Assembly: GCA_028875245.1 (NCBI GenBank)
Contig: JAPPEU010000011.1
Coordinates: 97,822 to 161,821, forward strand
DNA: 64,000 nucleotides
Source: Chloroflexota bacterium
GTDB taxonomy: Bacteria > Chloroflexota > Anaerolineae > Aggregatilineales > Phototrophicaceae
Direction: 5' to 3'
Below the pieces are notes generated by a model. That model had not been told where the DNA came from. It made no database searches and was given only the letters and a program-made list of their open reading frames with translations. The position numbers were made by a program, and so were the translations under genes. Positions 1 through 10,279 of this stretch are shown here, piece after piece; within the stretch, counting starts at the first letter, position 1; each line of letters starts with the position of its first letter.

Positions 1-1
1 C

Positions 2-1666
2 GCCCTCAACCAGCGCAGCCGAACCCTCGTCCACGGCGCCGAACGCGCTGGCGCCCGCGCCATGCTCAAAGCAGTCGGCTTCAGCGATGAGGACCTGGCC
101 AAGCCGCTCATCGGCGTCGCCAACACCTGGACCGAGATCGGCCCCTGCAACTTCCACCTGCGCAAGCTCGCGCTTGATGTCAAACGCGGCATCCGCGAAG
201 CCGGCGGCACGCCCTTCGAGTTCAACACCGTCAGCATCTCGGACGGCATCACCATGGGCACCGAGGGCATGAAAGGCTCGCTCATCAGCCGCGAGGTCAT
301 CGCCGATAGCATCGAGTTGGTGGCGATGTCGAATATGCTCGATGGCGTGGTCGCGCTTTCGGCTTGCGACAAGACGATCCCGGGCACGATCATGGCCCTC
401 ATCCGCCTCGACCTGCCCTCGCTGATGCTCTATGGCGGCACGATCTACCCCGGCGCCCTCAACGGACGCGATATCGATCTGGTCAATGTCTTCGAGGCGC
501 TGGGGCAGTTTCAAGCCGGGCAGATCAGCTACGACGAGTTGATGGCGGTGGAGAATGTCGCCTGCCCGGGCCCGGGCGCTTGTGGCGGGCAATTCACCGC
601 CAACACGATGGCGATGATCAGCGAAATCATCGGCATCTGCCCGATGGGCATGGGCGACGTCCCGGCCGAAGACCCGGAGAAAGAAACGGTCGCTTATCAA
701 GCCGGCGAGATGATGCTGGATATCCTTGAGCGGGACATCCGCCCGTCGAATCTGGTGACGCGGCGCTCGCTGGAGAATTCACTGGCCGCCTCAGCCGCCA
801 CCGCCGGCAGCACCAACAGCATCCTGCATTGCCTCGCCTTCGCCCGCGAAGCCGGCATCGATTTCACGCTGGACGACATTGAAGAAATCAGCCGCCGCAC
901 GCCCATCATCGGCGACATGCGCCCCACCGGCAAATACGTCGCCCTCGATCTCTACAAAGCCGGCGGCGTGCCCATCTTGATCAATCGCCTGATCGACGGC
1001 GGTTACATGGCGGGCGATACGCCGACGGTCAGCGGGCAGACGCTGGCGGAAGCCTGCGCCGACGCGGTCGAGACGCCGGGCCAGGATGTCATCCGCAACC
1101 TCGATAACCCAATCAAGGACAGCGGCGGGCTGGTCGTCCTGCGCGGCAACCTGGCGCCGAGCGGCGCGGTGGTCAAGCTCAAGGACACACCGGCGCCGCT
1201 GACGGGACCGGCGCGCGTCTTTGATACTGAGGAGGATGCCTTTGAAGCGGTCTCCAACCGGCAGATCGTCGAAGGCGATGTGCTCGTCATCCGCTACGAG
1301 GGGCCAGTCGGCGGGCCGGGCATGCGCGAGATGCTGCAGATCACGGCGGCGCTCTTCGGTCAAGGGCTGGGCGGCAAGGTCGGCTTGGTGACTGACGGGC
1401 GTTTCAGCGGCGGCACGCGCGGACTGATGATCGGCCATACCGCGCCGGAAGCGGCCGTCGGCGGGCCGATTGCGCTGCTGGAAGAAGGCGACCTGATCAC
1501 GATTGATGTATCACGGCGCCTGCTCCATGTCGACCTGAGCGACGCCGAGCTGGAAGCGCGGCGCGCGAAGTGGGTTGCGCCCGCGCCGAATTACAGCAAG
1601 GGCGTGATGGCGAAGTACGCGCGGCAAGTGGCGCAGGCGGACGATGGCGCGGTGACGGGGGCTTAG
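2..1666 (+). CDS. ilvD: Dihydroxy-acid dehydratase, 5' end cut by window edge
   Basis: Catalyses dehydration of dihydroxy-acids to 2-keto acids in valine, isoleucine and leucine synthesis. The frame is open from base 2 and already reads [16 protein letters not shown], typical of the IlvD N-terminus, so the gene begins left of the window; the ATG at 62 is internal. All three Fe-S cluster cysteines expected of the [2Fe-2S] class are visible, in the contexts GPCNFH, SACDKT and GACGGQF. The C-terminal part contains [11 protein letters not shown] and IGHTAPEA, also family hallmarks. It stops at 1664-1666. No other branched-chain gene is present to the right, so it is either the last gene of an operon or a single gene. 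Confidence 0.96.
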   Translation, partial: ALNQRSRTLVHGAERAGARAMLKAVGFSDEDLAKPLIGVANTWTEIGPCNFHLRKLALDVKRGIREAGGTPFEFNTVSISDGITMGTEGMKGSLISREVIADSIELVAMSNMLDGVVALSACDKTIPGTIMALIRLDLPSLMLYGGTIYPGALNGRDIDLVNVFEALGQFQAGQISYDELMAVENVACPGPGACGGQFTANTMAMISEIIGICPMGMGDVPAEDPEKETVAYQAGEMMLDILERDIRPSNLVTRRSLENSLAASAATAGSTNSILHCLAFAREAGIDFTLDDIEEISRRTPIIGDMRPTGKYVALDLYKAGGVPILINRLIDGGYMAGDTPTVSGQTLAEACADAVETPGQDVIRNLDNPIKDSGGLVVLRGNLAPSGAVVKLKDTPAPLTGPARVFDTEEDAFEAVSNRQIVEGDVLVIRYEGPVGGPGMREMLQITAALFGQGLGGKVGLVTDGRFSGGTRGLMIGHTAPEAAVGGPIALLEEGDLITIDVSRRLLHVDLSDAELEARRAKWVAPAPNYSKGVMAKYARQVAQADDGAVTGA

Positions 1667-1724
1667 TTTGGTTTGGGGTTTATATTGAGGATGGGAGCGG
1701 GCTCGCCTTGTCTGCTTGCCGATG

Positions 1725-2093
1725 TCAGGCCGCTTCGGTCTCGGTCGTTTTGATGACGTGTAGCGCAAGCTGTACCGACCACCACAGTCCGCCAGTTTTC
1801 AGAATGCGTTCGCTTGCTTCATGAGCCATTGGCAGATCCACTTTCGAAAGGCAAAACAAATATGCCGCGATACTCTCGTCGAAATATCGTGGATCGGCCA
1901 CGTTTATTAGATACGTTATTCGCTCGCAGATCTTGTGCGTTTGACCTTGGTCATCAAGCAAATCTGCGATCAATCTCATGACGGTCGGGTCACGCGAATA
2001 CGCGCGAAGCAGAGACTGAAATCCACTGAGGACCGAAAATTGAACCTGGAACTCGATGGTTTCCATTTCTTCAAAATACTCATTTTGTTTCAT
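1725..2093 (-). CDS. Small hypothetical protein, 122 aa
   Basis: Not recognised. The protein is acidic at its start (MKQNEYFEEMETIEF) and then mostly amphipathic helix, with no signal peptide, membrane span or known motif. The ATG at 2091-2093 has a purine-rich stretch (GGAGCGAGAGAG) upstream, which supports the start. The local sequence is visibly lower in GC than ilvD and the helicase gene on either side. It sits convergent to ilvD with a gap of about 58 bases. Could be a small helical-repeat or immunity-type protein; there is no direct evidence for either. Confidence 0.6.
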   Translation of the reverse strand: MKQNEYFEEMETIEFQVQFSVLSGFQSLLRAYSRDPTVMRLIADLLDDQGQTHKICERITYLINVADPRYFDESIAAYLFCLSKVDLPMAHEASERILKTGGLWWSVQLALHVIKTTETEAA

Positions 2094-2254
2094 CGGACTC
2101 TCTCGCTCCAGTACGAATCAGGCACTCCAAATACCTCTGGCACATCCTCCAAATTGTGCTCTATTTCTCCGAGGCTGCCCGGCGCAGTCCGCACCATGCT
2201 ACTGCATGACATGATCGCGGAGCGTCAGGATTGAAGACTCCAGTTGACGCGGGC

Positions 2255-4534
2255 TTATTCGTCAAGCGCTCTGAAACCATCGGCATCAGCCAGGATTTTC
2301 TTGAGACCGTGCTCGTCGAATAAGACGCTGACGATGCCGCCGCTGTCGTCGACTCCGATGACTTTTCCCCGGCCGAATAGCGCATGCGTCACGGTCATGT
2401 TGACTTTGAAGCCGGCCCCCGTGTCAGGCGCTTTTGGCAGGCCCGGGAATGGAATGATCTTCTTGCGCAATTCGTAATTTGGCTGGGAGACGGTCTTTGT
2501 TTGCAGGTCGCGCCGCAGCCTGCCGAGCGGTTCTGTCGGGCTATCCCAGGCTGTCTGCGCTTCCAGGCTCTGGGCGCGGCGCAAGCTGGCCAGTGTTGTC
2601 GGCGAGCCGTCAAGCAAGCGCGGCGGCAGATCGCCGAGGAATTCCGATGGGCTGGATATGCCGCCCGACCCGCTATAAAGCGCGCGGCGAAAGGCGTAGC
2701 TGAGGTAGAGTGTCTCTTTGGCGCGGGTCACGCCGACGTAGAAAAGGCGGCGCTCTTCTTCTATGCCGCCGACTTCTTCGAGTGAGCGAAAATGTGGCAG
2801 AATGCCGGCTTCCAGACCGGTGATGAAAACGACAGGAAACTCCAGCCCCTTGGCTGAATGCAGCGTCATCAGGGTGACGGCGTCCTGATCGTCGCTCAGG
2901 CTGTCGACATCGGCGACCAGCGACTGGTCGGCGAGGAACTCGTGCAGCGGCTGCTCATCTTCCAGCGCGTATTGCAACAGGCCGCGCAGCTCCTGCACAT
3001 TGTCGGCGCGTTCGGCCGCTTCTTCCGGGAGTTTGCTGATTGCGTCGAGGTGGAGATAATAACCGGTCTGCGCCGTGATATTGTCGAACATGGACAGCAG
3101 ATCGCCGCGTTTGGCCATGTCTTGCCAGGCCGCCAGCATCCCCGCGAAGCCAGCGAATTTCTTGCGCGCCGCCGCCGGCAGCGGAGTCGGATCATCGTAA
3201 AAGGCGCGGTTGAGCGCATCGCTGACCGTCAGGCCTTCGCTAGCCACCCAGTTCAGAAAGCTGTCCAGCGACTTCCTGCCGATGCCGCGCGCCGGCACAT
3301 TGATGACGCGTTCAAAGCTGACGCGATCGTCGGGGTTGTGGATCAGGCGCAGATAAGCCAGCAGATCCTTGACTTCGCGCCGTTTGTAGAAGCCGACCCC
3401 GCCGATCAAAATGTAGGGAACGGTGGCATCGACGAAAGCGCGCTCCAATGCGCGGGACTGGGCGTTCGTGCGGTACATCACCGCAAAATCCTTGTATTGC
3501 AGTTCATGTTGAGCGCGCAATTGATGGATCTGCTCGAGCACGCTTTCGGCCTCGTAGCGCTCGTCGTAGGCTTCAAATACGCTCACCTGAGCGCCGCGGC
3601 CGAGCTCGGTGTGCAGCGCTTTCGGCGTGCGATTCCGGTTGCGGTCAATAAGGGCTCGGGCGACATCAAGAATGTTTTGCGTGCTGCGGTAATTCTGCTC
3701 AAGCAGGATCACCGCCGGCTCGCTGTAATTTGTCTGGAAGCGCAGCACATTGCGATAATCGGCGCCGCGAAAAGCGTAGATCGCCTGGTCTTCATCGCCG
3801 ACGACGAAAACGTTGTTCTGAGGCGCGGCCAAGAGCTTAACCAATTCGTATTGGACCTGATTGGTATCCTGGAATTCATCGACCAGCACGTATACATAGC
3901 GATCCTGATAGAGGCGGCGCAGATGGTCATTTTCGCGCAGCAGCAGGACCATGTTCAGCAGCAGATCGTCAAAGTCCATGGCGTTGGCTTCGCGCAGCGC
4001 CGTTTGATAGGCCCTGTATACTTGCAGAACGATTTCGGAGAAGTAATCGCGGGAGTGGAATTGCGCCGGCAGGATCATCTCGTTCTTCGCGCTCGAGATT
4101 TTGGCCAGTATGGCGCGCGGATTGTATTTTTTGGGATCGATGCCCAGATTCTTGACGACGGTCTTGACCAGGGCCACCTGGTCATCGCTGTCGTAGATGA
4201 CATAATCCGGGCGGTAGCCGGCGCTCTCCGCCTCACGACGAAGGAAGCGGGCGCAAGCGGAATGAAATGTGCTGACTTGCAGGCCCCGCAGGTGCTCGCC
4301 CAGGAGCGCCTCGACGCGGCTGCGCATCTCGCCAGCGGCCTTGTTTGTGAATGTGACCGCCATGATGCGATGGTGCGGCACGCGATGCTCGCGGATGAGC
4401 CAGGCGATGCGCCGCGTCAGCACTGCCGTTTTGCCGCTGCCGGGACCGGCTAGCACCAGGACGGGACCATCGCCGGCGGTGATCGCCTGCCGCTGCTGTC
4501 GATTCATGCCATCTATGAGCGGGTGCTGAGTCAT
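2255..4534 (-). CDS. pcrA: ATP-dependent 3'-5' DNA helicase, UvrD/PcrA family
   Basis: Superfamily 1A helicase acting in repair and in removal of proteins from DNA. The 759-residue length is normal for PcrA. Walker A is GPGSGKT at residues 30-36, motif II is DEFQDTN at 219-225, and the Q-motif region MNRQQRQAI precedes Walker A. Motif IV-VI sequences are present (GDEDQAIYAFRGA, YRST, TLHSAKGLEF, VGVTRA). The last ~50 residues (THALFGRGKVIGVDDSG onward) match the C-terminal Tudor-like domain of PcrA, which distinguishes it from Rep. The start ATG gives a normal PcrA N-terminus. It is a single gene, not in an operon with the PBP gene upstream. Confidence 0.95.
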   Translation of the reverse strand: MTQHPLIDGMNRQQRQAITAGDGPVLVLAGPGSGKTAVLTRRIAWLIREHRVPHHRIMAVTFTNKAAGEMRSRVEALLGEHLRGLQVSTFHSACARFLRREAESAGYRPDYVIYDSDDQVALVKTVVKNLGIDPKKYNPRAILAKISSAKNEMILPAQFHSRDYFSEIVLQVYRAYQTALREANAMDFDDLLLNMVLLLRENDHLRRLYQDRYVYVLVDEFQDTNQVQYELVKLLAAPQNNVFVVGDEDQAIYAFRGADYRNVLRFQTNYSEPAVILLEQNYRSTQNILDVARALIDRNRNRTPKALHTELGRGAQVSVFEAYDERYEAESVLEQIHQLRAQHELQYKDFAVMYRTNAQSRALERAFVDATVPYILIGGVGFYKRREVKDLLAYLRLIHNPDDRVSFERVINVPARGIGRKSLDSFLNWVASEGLTVSDALNRAFYDDPTPLPAAARKKFAGFAGMLAAWQDMAKRGDLLSMFDNITAQTGYYLHLDAISKLPEEAAERADNVQELRGLLQYALEDEQPLHEFLADQSLVADVDSLSDDQDAVTLMTLHSAKGLEFPVVFITGLEAGILPHFRSLEEVGGIEEERRLFYVGVTRAKETLYLSYAFRRALYSGSGGISSPSEFLGDLPPRLLDGSPTTLASLRRAQSLEAQTAWDSPTEPLGRLRRDLQTKTVSQPNYELRKKIIPFPGLPKAPDTGAGFKVNMTVTHALFGRGKVIGVDDSGGIVSVLFDEHGLKKILADADGFRALDE

Positions 4535-4682
4535 AGGATCATAGCCGCAAAGAAGTCAGTTTCATCATTCTATCAGAAAGAACAAAATGGGCGATTCACA
4601 GCGTCGCTCCGACTAAGTAGTTCCAAGAAAGTAATGAGAATGATTGCATAACAAACAGAAATTGCGATAACAATCGAAAGGT

Positions 4683-4710
4683 TGTAGGGGCGAGACGGTG
4701 GCTCGCCCAC
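4683..4710. repeat. Short dispersed palindromic repeat (GTAGGGGCGA family)
   Basis: The sequence begins TGTAGGGGCGAGACGGTG and ends GGCTCGCCCAC, so its ends can pair. The same ~24 bases occur reverse-complemented at 14525-14547 and in direct orientation at 52401-52425. It lies in the 248-base gap between pcrA and the PBP gene, which otherwise shows nothing recognisable. Confidence 0.7.
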
Positions 4711-4782
4711 TTTGTCTATAGATTGCTTGTCAGTTTTCGCATAACTAACAAGGAGCTACTTATTCTTCAGGTGGACGCGATG

Positions 4783-7700
4783 TCAGCCGCTGGTCGGCGT
4801 CGGGATGATGATGTTTTCGACGGTGGGACCGAAGGCCGGTTCGCCCTCTTCCAGCGCCGAATTGTCGACGCTGACATTTAGATCGAAGTTGATGAAGCCG
4901 CCGCTGAGCGAAGTCGCGGCGAGGCGCAGGATGATATCGCCGTTGGGCACTTGCGCCGCCATCGTATCCCAGAGGCCCAGCGGGCTGCCATATTGCGGCA
5001 TCTGCACGAGCGACGCGCTGATCGGGTAGAAGGCATTCGGGTTGTCTGCGTGGGCGTAGAGCAGCTCAAACCGGTCGAGATTGGGCGCTTGCACCTGGCC
5101 GCGCAACTCGACCGCGCCGCGGATCACCGCGCCATTGTTGGGGCTGCTGAGATTGATCAGCGGCAGCTGCTGCCCTTGGGCGCAGGCGGCCTGGGGCGGC
5201 GGGGCGACGGGTATGCGCAATCCGAGTTTCTCGGCATAATCCCGTCCTTCCTCGCTATTGTTCAGCCAGTCGAGGGCGGCGGCATCGGGGACAGCGGCGA
5301 AGTTCTGCTCAATGACGTGGCCGGTGCAGAATTCGTTGGCGCGCAGGAGCGTCCAACTGTCGACGGCGACGCGCTGCAGGAAAGCGGCTTCCGGCGCGGG
5401 CGGATATTGCCCCTGCAAGAACAGATCGGTCGTGGGCTCGGGGCAGGCCGGGAAGTTAAGCGTGCCGGTACTGCGGCAGATCTCGCGCGCGACCACGCCG
5501 CCGGGGTTTTCGAAGGGCGCCGGCGGGCGCCAATTGGACGCGGCCGCCATCACGTTGTTCCAGAGTGGGGCCGCGCTGCGATAACCGCTGGTGTTGTATG
5601 TGGGCGAGTTATCCGACGTGCCCAGCCAGACGCCGACGACGGCATTGCGGCTGAAGCCCATCGTCCAAAGATCGCGACCGCCGTTGGTGGTGCCCGTCTT
5701 GGCGGCGACGGTGTTGTGCGTGGGGATGCCCTGCTGCGCCAGGGTCAGGTTCGAGCCGGGCGGGAAGCTGGGCGCGCGCGCGCCGTCGTCGCTGAGGATA
5801 TTCTGCATCAGGTAAGCGAGCGCGGGGGAAATGGCCTCCTCGCCCGCGGGGCGCTCCAGCGGAATCTCCACCTGCTCGCCGTCGACTGTTTCGGTGATGC
5901 GCTCGATGGCGTAGAGCGGGACGCGCCGCCCGCCATTGGCAAGCACAGCGTAAGCCACCATCATATCGAAGAGCGTGACTTCGTTGGCGCCCAGGGCGCT
6001 GGCGAGCGAGAAGAATGAATCTTCGGGAAATTGCAAGCCGAGCGCATCGGCGGTGTTGGCGAAATGCCCGACGCCGACATGGTCGCGGAAGACTTTGACC
6101 GTCGGGATGTTGTAACTGTTTTGCAGCGCGGTCCGCAGGGAGACCGGACCATGGAAGCGGCGGTCGATATTCTGCGGCTCATAGATGCCGCCTGCGCCCA
6201 GATCTTCGACCAAGGGCACATCCCAGATAATGCTGGCCGGCGTCAAGGCGTTCTCGCTGCTGTTTTGCAGGGCGGCCAAATAGACGAAGGGTTTGATGGC
6301 GGAGCCGGGCTGCTGGAAGGTCAGCGCGTTGTTGACCTGGCCGGCGTGGACATCATAGAAATCGTGGCTGCCCACCAGCGCGCGGATGGCGCCGCTACTG
6401 GGGTCGGTGACCATGACGGCGCCGGTATTCACGCCGCTGGCCGCGCCTTTCAAGCGCCGCACCTGCTCGCTCAAGGCCGCCTGCGCCGCATCCTGCAGCG
6501 CGGGGTTCAGGGTTGTGTGAATGCTGAGCCCACGCTGGAAGAGCGCCTCGTCCCCTAATTCCGCCTCGACGGCGGCCCGCACGTAGTCGACAAAATGCGG
6601 ATAGCGGACCTGGAATTCACGCGGCTGGAAATGCGTGGTTTCGATCTCGGCGATTTGCAGGATGGCCGCGCCACCGATGATCTCGCCCGAGTCGCCGGTG
6701 TTCACAAGGACAGCGGGCGCGCCGTTGAGATCGGTCTCGGCGCCGGCAATGATGCAGAAGGGGCCGCGGCCGGGCCAGTCGCCGTGCTGGAATTGCAGGC
6801 AGCCGACGGCGATCATTTTGCGCATGGTGGCGCGCATGCCGACGACGGCGGCCGCGCGATTGCTGACGGGGTCCTGCTGCACTGGCGAGGGCACGATGCT
6901 GGCCAGCAGCGCCGCTTGCGCAAAGTTGAGTTTGTCAGCGCCATGCCCGAAGTAGAAATTGGAGGCGGCCTCGACCCCGTAAGTCTGATTGGCGAAGAAG
7001 ATTTCGTTCAGATAAAGCTCGAGGATGAAGTCCTTGTTGTAACGATTGGCGATCTCCAGAGCGACCAGAATCTCGTTGAGCTTGCGCTGCACGGTTACTT
7101 CGCGATCACCCAGGACGAGGTTGCGCGCGATCTGCTGCGTGATTGTGCTGGCGCCGGATTCGATGCCGCCGCCTCTGAGATTCTGCAGGAAGGCGCGGGC
7201 GATCGCGACCGGATCGAAGCCGGGATCGTCAAAGAAGCGCTCGTTCTCCTGTGAGACGATGGCGTGAATCATGTAGGGGCTGATTTCGTCCAACGAGACG
7301 GTGATGCGGGCGCCGGTCTCCTGGCTGTTGAGGGATGCGAGCAGGCCGCCCTCCATGTCGAAGATGCGGGCGCTTTGATACGCGGGGCTGTAATTTTCAA
7401 GCGCGGCAATGCCAGCGGAGAAAGGTTCGATCGTATCCCGATACCACATCATGATGACGCCGGCGGTGATGATCGAAGCGGCCAGCGCCAGCATCAGCAG
7501 CCCGGCAAGCGCCGTCATCAGCAGACGCGTTCGCTCCCCCCGCCGGGCAGCCAGCAACTCCGACACGACGGGCGCCGCCCCCAGCTCATAATTGCTATCG
7601 ATAGCGCGGGGGATGGCGTCAACCTGCGCCGCCCGGGTGGCGCCAGTCTCGCGCGCGTCGGCTGCCAGAGTCGGCTGTTGACCCGGGATCTCGTCGGCCA

Positions 7701-8352
7701 GCGCCGCGGCGCCCGGCACGGTGTAGAGCGCGTCTTTGGTGGGCGGCACGGTGCCAATCTTGACCCCGCGGTCATCGTAGATGGGGTCGCCAGCGGCCGG
7801 CGCGCTGTAGGACGCGGGCAGCTCATATTCGGTCAGCGTCTCATCGGCATCGGGCGCGTCACTCTTTTGGTCTTCGTATTCGCGCAGAGCGGCGGGGTAA
7901 TCAACGACCCATTGCTTGCGTTCGGGATCATGACGATACCAGTCGTCGTTTTCGGCGTCGATCATCCACCAGAAGCCGCCCTCGTCCTGCGCCATCGCCT
8001 CGTAGAGCAGGCGCTGATAATCCTCGAAGCTGATTTCTTCTTTGTTGAGCAGGTCAGCCAATGTGGCCGCCTGATTGCGCATGTCGATGAAAGGCCGCGC
8101 GGCTTCGCTGATGGTGGGCTCGACCAGGTCGGCGGCTGGTTTCGCTTCTCGCTCTACCGGCAGGTCTTCGGGGCGGGCATAACGTTTGGCTTCGTCTTCG
8201 CCCAAGTGCGCGTCATAATCTTCCGGCGGCCGGGGCGCTTCGGCGGACGGCGCGGGATTGAGCAGCGCGCTCATCATCTCTTCGGGTGATTTCGGCGTCG
8301 GGTCGGCCGGGTCGTCGGCGGGCGGTTTTTCCCGGGTCGGGTCGTCGGGCAT
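4783..8352 (-). CDS. Class A penicillin-binding protein (PBP1A type) with long N-terminal extension
   Basis: Bifunctional peptidoglycan polymerase and cross-linker, 1189 aa, anchored by one membrane span at about 278-303. Residues 1-275 are cytoplasmic, acidic and proline-rich, and include a tryptophan-rich stretch at ~126-150 (GGFWWMIDAEN...KQWVVDYP). The GT51 domain follows, with SQENERFF at 367-374 (catalytic Glu369) and TITQQIARN at 403-411. The transpeptidase domain has SAIK at 684-687, SYN at 746-748 and KTGT at 885-888, so all catalytic motifs are intact. The ~120 C-terminal residues look like a beta-sandwich accessory domain. It is transcribed away from the methyltransferase gene. The long N-terminus is unusual for PBP1A but is continuous with the rest, with no sign of a frameshift. 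Confidence 0.95.
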   Translation of the reverse strand: MPDDPTREKPPADDPADPTPKSPEEMMSALLNPAPSAEAPRPPEDYDAHLGEDEAKRYARPEDLPVEREAKPAADLVEPTISEAARPFIDMRNQAATLADLLNKEEISFEDYQRLLYEAMAQDEGGFWWMIDAENDDWYRHDPERKQWVVDYPAALREYEDQKSDAPDADETLTEYELPASYSAPAAGDPIYDDRGVKIGTVPPTKDALYTVPGAAALADEIPGQQPTLAADARETGATRAAQVDAIPRAIDSNYELGAAPVVSELLAARRGERTRLLMTALAGLLMLALAASIITAGVIMMWYRDTIEPFSAGIAALENYSPAYQSARIFDMEGGLLASLNSQETGARITVSLDEISPYMIHAIVSQENERFFDDPGFDPVAIARAFLQNLRGGGIESGASTITQQIARNLVLGDREVTVQRKLNEILVALEIANRYNKDFILELYLNEIFFANQTYGVEAASNFYFGHGADKLNFAQAALLASIVPSPVQQDPVSNRAAAVVGMRATMRKMIAVGCLQFQHGDWPGRGPFCIIAGAETDLNGAPAVLVNTGDSGEIIGGAAILQIAEIETTHFQPREFQVRYPHFVDYVRAAVEAELGDEALFQRGLSIHTTLNPALQDAAQAALSEQVRRLKGAASGVNTGAVMVTDPSSGAIRALVGSHDFYDVHAGQVNNALTFQQPGSAIKPFVYLAALQNSSENALTPASIIWDVPLVEDLGAGGIYEPQNIDRRFHGPVSLRTALQNSYNIPTVKVFRDHVGVGHFANTADALGLQFPEDSFFSLASALGANEVTLFDMMVAYAVLANGGRRVPLYAIERITETVDGEQVEIPLERPAGEEAISPALAYLMQNILSDDGARAPSFPPGSNLTLAQQGIPTHNTVAAKTGTTNGGRDLWTMGFSRNAVVGVWLGTSDNSPTYNTSGYRSAAPLWNNVMAAASNWRPPAPFENPGGVVAREICRSTGTLNFPACPEPTTDLFLQGQYPPAPEAAFLQRVAVDSWTLLRANEFCTGHVIEQNFAAVPDAAALDWLNNSEEGRDYAEKLGLRIPVAPPPQAACAQGQQLPLINLSSPNNGAVIRGAVELRGQVQAPNLDRFELLYAHADNPNAFYPISASLVQMPQYGSPLGLWDTMAAQVPNGDIILRLAATSLSGGFINFDLNVSVDNSALEEGEPAFGPTVENIIIPTPTSG

Positions 8353-8527
8353 GGGCTGATTCCCGTCTGGAAAGGTTTGCTGTCGCGTTCATTATAGTGG
8401 AGAGTGGAAATTGGGGGGATTGCATAGCTCGCCACCTAATACATGTGGGAGATCAACCACAGAAGACACGGAGGGCTGAGAGAATGATATACTGGAATGA
8501 CCTTACTGATACCATGAGGCAGACTGC

Positions 8528-10273
8528 ATGAAGAACAGAATGTACTATGGCGACAATTTGGACATTCTGCGCAATCGGGAGTACTTTCCGAACGAATGCG
8601 TTGATCTGATTTATCTCGACCCGCCGTTCAACAGCAATCGCAATTATAACGTTCTATTCAAGGCGGAGAGCGGCGCGGACAGCGAGGCGCAGATTACGGC
8701 ATTTGAGGACACCTGGCATTGGAGCGAAGCCGCCTTGGCGACCTACTTCGACCTGGTTCAGCAATCGCCGGCGCAGGTGGCGTCCGCCATCAAGGCGCTG
8801 ATGGATTTGATCGGGCACAATCAGATGATGGCTTATCTCGTTATGATGGCGGCGCGGCTGGTTGAACTCGAACGCGTCCTAAAGCCGACGGGTAGTCTTT
8901 ACTTGCACTGCGACCCGACCGCGAGTCACTATCTGAAGATCTTGCTTGACGCGATATTTGGCACAGAAAATTATCGCAATCACATAACCTGGAAGCGCAC
9001 GGGGGCGCACAGCGGCGCCAAAAAATGGGGACCCATCTCGGACAACATCCTGTTCTTTACAAAAAGCAATGACTACGTTTGGAACAGAGTCTACGAAAAA
9101 TACGACGACAACTACATCAAGAAGTATTATCGCTATGAAGATGAGCGCGGACGCTATCAACTTGTCAGCCTGACTGGCGCTGGAGAATCCGAAGGGGACT
9201 CGGGCAAACCCTGGCGCGGCGTTGATCCCACCGATTCGGGGAGACATTGGGCGACGCCAACCGCCGCGTTGGAAGCGGCCTACCCTGATTTGAATTTATC
9301 AGCGCTATCGGTGCAAGAGAAATTGGACTTGCTGGATGAAGCGGGCTTGGTAGTTTGGCCAGACCAGGGCAAAGTACCGCGACAGAAACGCTATTTGGAT
9401 GAAGGCGACGGGGTCGTCATCCAGGATATCATCAGCGATATTCGACCGTTGGGCGCGAATGCCAAAGAGCGCCTGAGCTACCCGACGCAAAAGCCGGAAG
9501 CCCTGCTTGAGCGCATCATCCGCGCCAGCAGCAATGAAGGCGACATCGTGTTTGATCCATTCTGTGGCTGCGGCACGACGATAGCCGCCGCCCACAAGCT
9601 GAACCGCCGCTGGATTGGCATCGACATTACGCACTTGAGCATCGCCCTGCAAAAGTATCGCCTGCAAAACCAGTTCGAGTTGGCATCGGGCACTGACTAC
9701 GACGTCATCGGCGAGCCGGCGGACGTAGACGCGGCGCGCGCCCTGGCGCATGATCCTGACAACGAAGGCCGCTATCAATTTGAGTGGTGGGCGCTGTCGT
9801 TAATCGGCGCAAAACCAACCGATGGAAAGTCTGGCTCGAGAAAAGGGAAAAAAGGCGCGGACAAAGGCATTGACGGCATCATCAACTTTTTTGAGGAAAA
9901 CGAGAAAGGGAAACCGATACCCGGCAAAGTCGTCGTTCAAGTCAAATCGGGCAAAGTCTCAGCACGAGACATCCGCGATTTGAAAGGGACGGTCGAACGA
10001 GAAGACGCGGCAATCGGCGTCTTTATCACGCTGGAACAGCCGACGCAGGCGATGATGAAAGAGGCGCTGGCAGCCAACTACTATGAATCTCCGGGACGGC
10101 AAGGGAGGCGTTATCGCAAAATACAAATGCTGACGATAGGAGACTTGCTCGAAGGCGCAGGCGTTGATATGCCGAGGCAGTATGGTCAGTTTAAGCAAGC
10201 GCAGTTCCATAAGCCAAGCGAGACAAATTCAAAGGGCGAATCGCAGCGGGATATGTTCGGTGGCAGATTCTAG
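8528..10273 (+). CDS. DNA methyltransferase fused to PD-(D/E)xK/Mrr-like nuclease domain
   Basis: A 581-residue protein. Residues 1-380 form a beta-group N4/N6 amino-methyltransferase: catalytic DPPF at 31-34, then a central target-recognition region, then the SAM-binding motif DPFCGCGTT at 343-351. Residues ~405-560 match the plan of a restriction-endonuclease-like (Mrr_cat) domain: EWWALSLIGA, then KGIDG (Asp449) and VQVKSG (Gln471-Lys473). The start ATG at 8528 has GAGG eight bases upstream. It stands alone, with no separate nuclease or specificity gene. A paralogue with the same domain order is at 54170-55546. It could be a stand-alone restriction-modification enzyme, or a methyltransferase whose nuclease-fold domain only binds DNA. 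Confidence 0.88.
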   Translation: MKNRMYYGDNLDILRNREYFPNECVDLIYLDPPFNSNRNYNVLFKAESGADSEAQITAFEDTWHWSEAALATYFDLVQQSPAQVASAIKALMDLIGHNQMMAYLVMMAARLVELERVLKPTGSLYLHCDPTASHYLKILLDAIFGTENYRNHITWKRTGAHSGAKKWGPISDNILFFTKSNDYVWNRVYEKYDDNYIKKYYRYEDERGRYQLVSLTGAGESEGDSGKPWRGVDPTDSGRHWATPTAALEAAYPDLNLSALSVQEKLDLLDEAGLVVWPDQGKVPRQKRYLDEGDGVVIQDIISDIRPLGANAKERLSYPTQKPEALLERIIRASSNEGDIVFDPFCGCGTTIAAAHKLNRRWIGIDITHLSIALQKYRLQNQFELASGTDYDVIGEPADVDAARALAHDPDNEGRYQFEWWALSLIGAKPTDGKSGSRKGKKGADKGIDGIINFFEENEKGKPIPGKVVVQVKSGKVSARDIRDLKGTVEREDAAIGVFITLEQPTQAMMKEALAANYYESPGRQGRRYRKIQMLTIGDLLEGAGVDMPRQYGQFKQAQFHKPSETNSKGESQRDMFGGRF

Positions 10274-10279
10274 CCGCCC

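Noticed and set aside
2858..4453. Long open frame (531 codons) on the plus strand opposite the helicase gene
   Set aside because: It is the antisense shadow of pcrA in GC-rich DNA. The helicase motifs are intact on the other strand and the shadow shows no motif or ribosome-binding site. The same holds for long frames opposite the PBP gene and the CoA-transferase gene.
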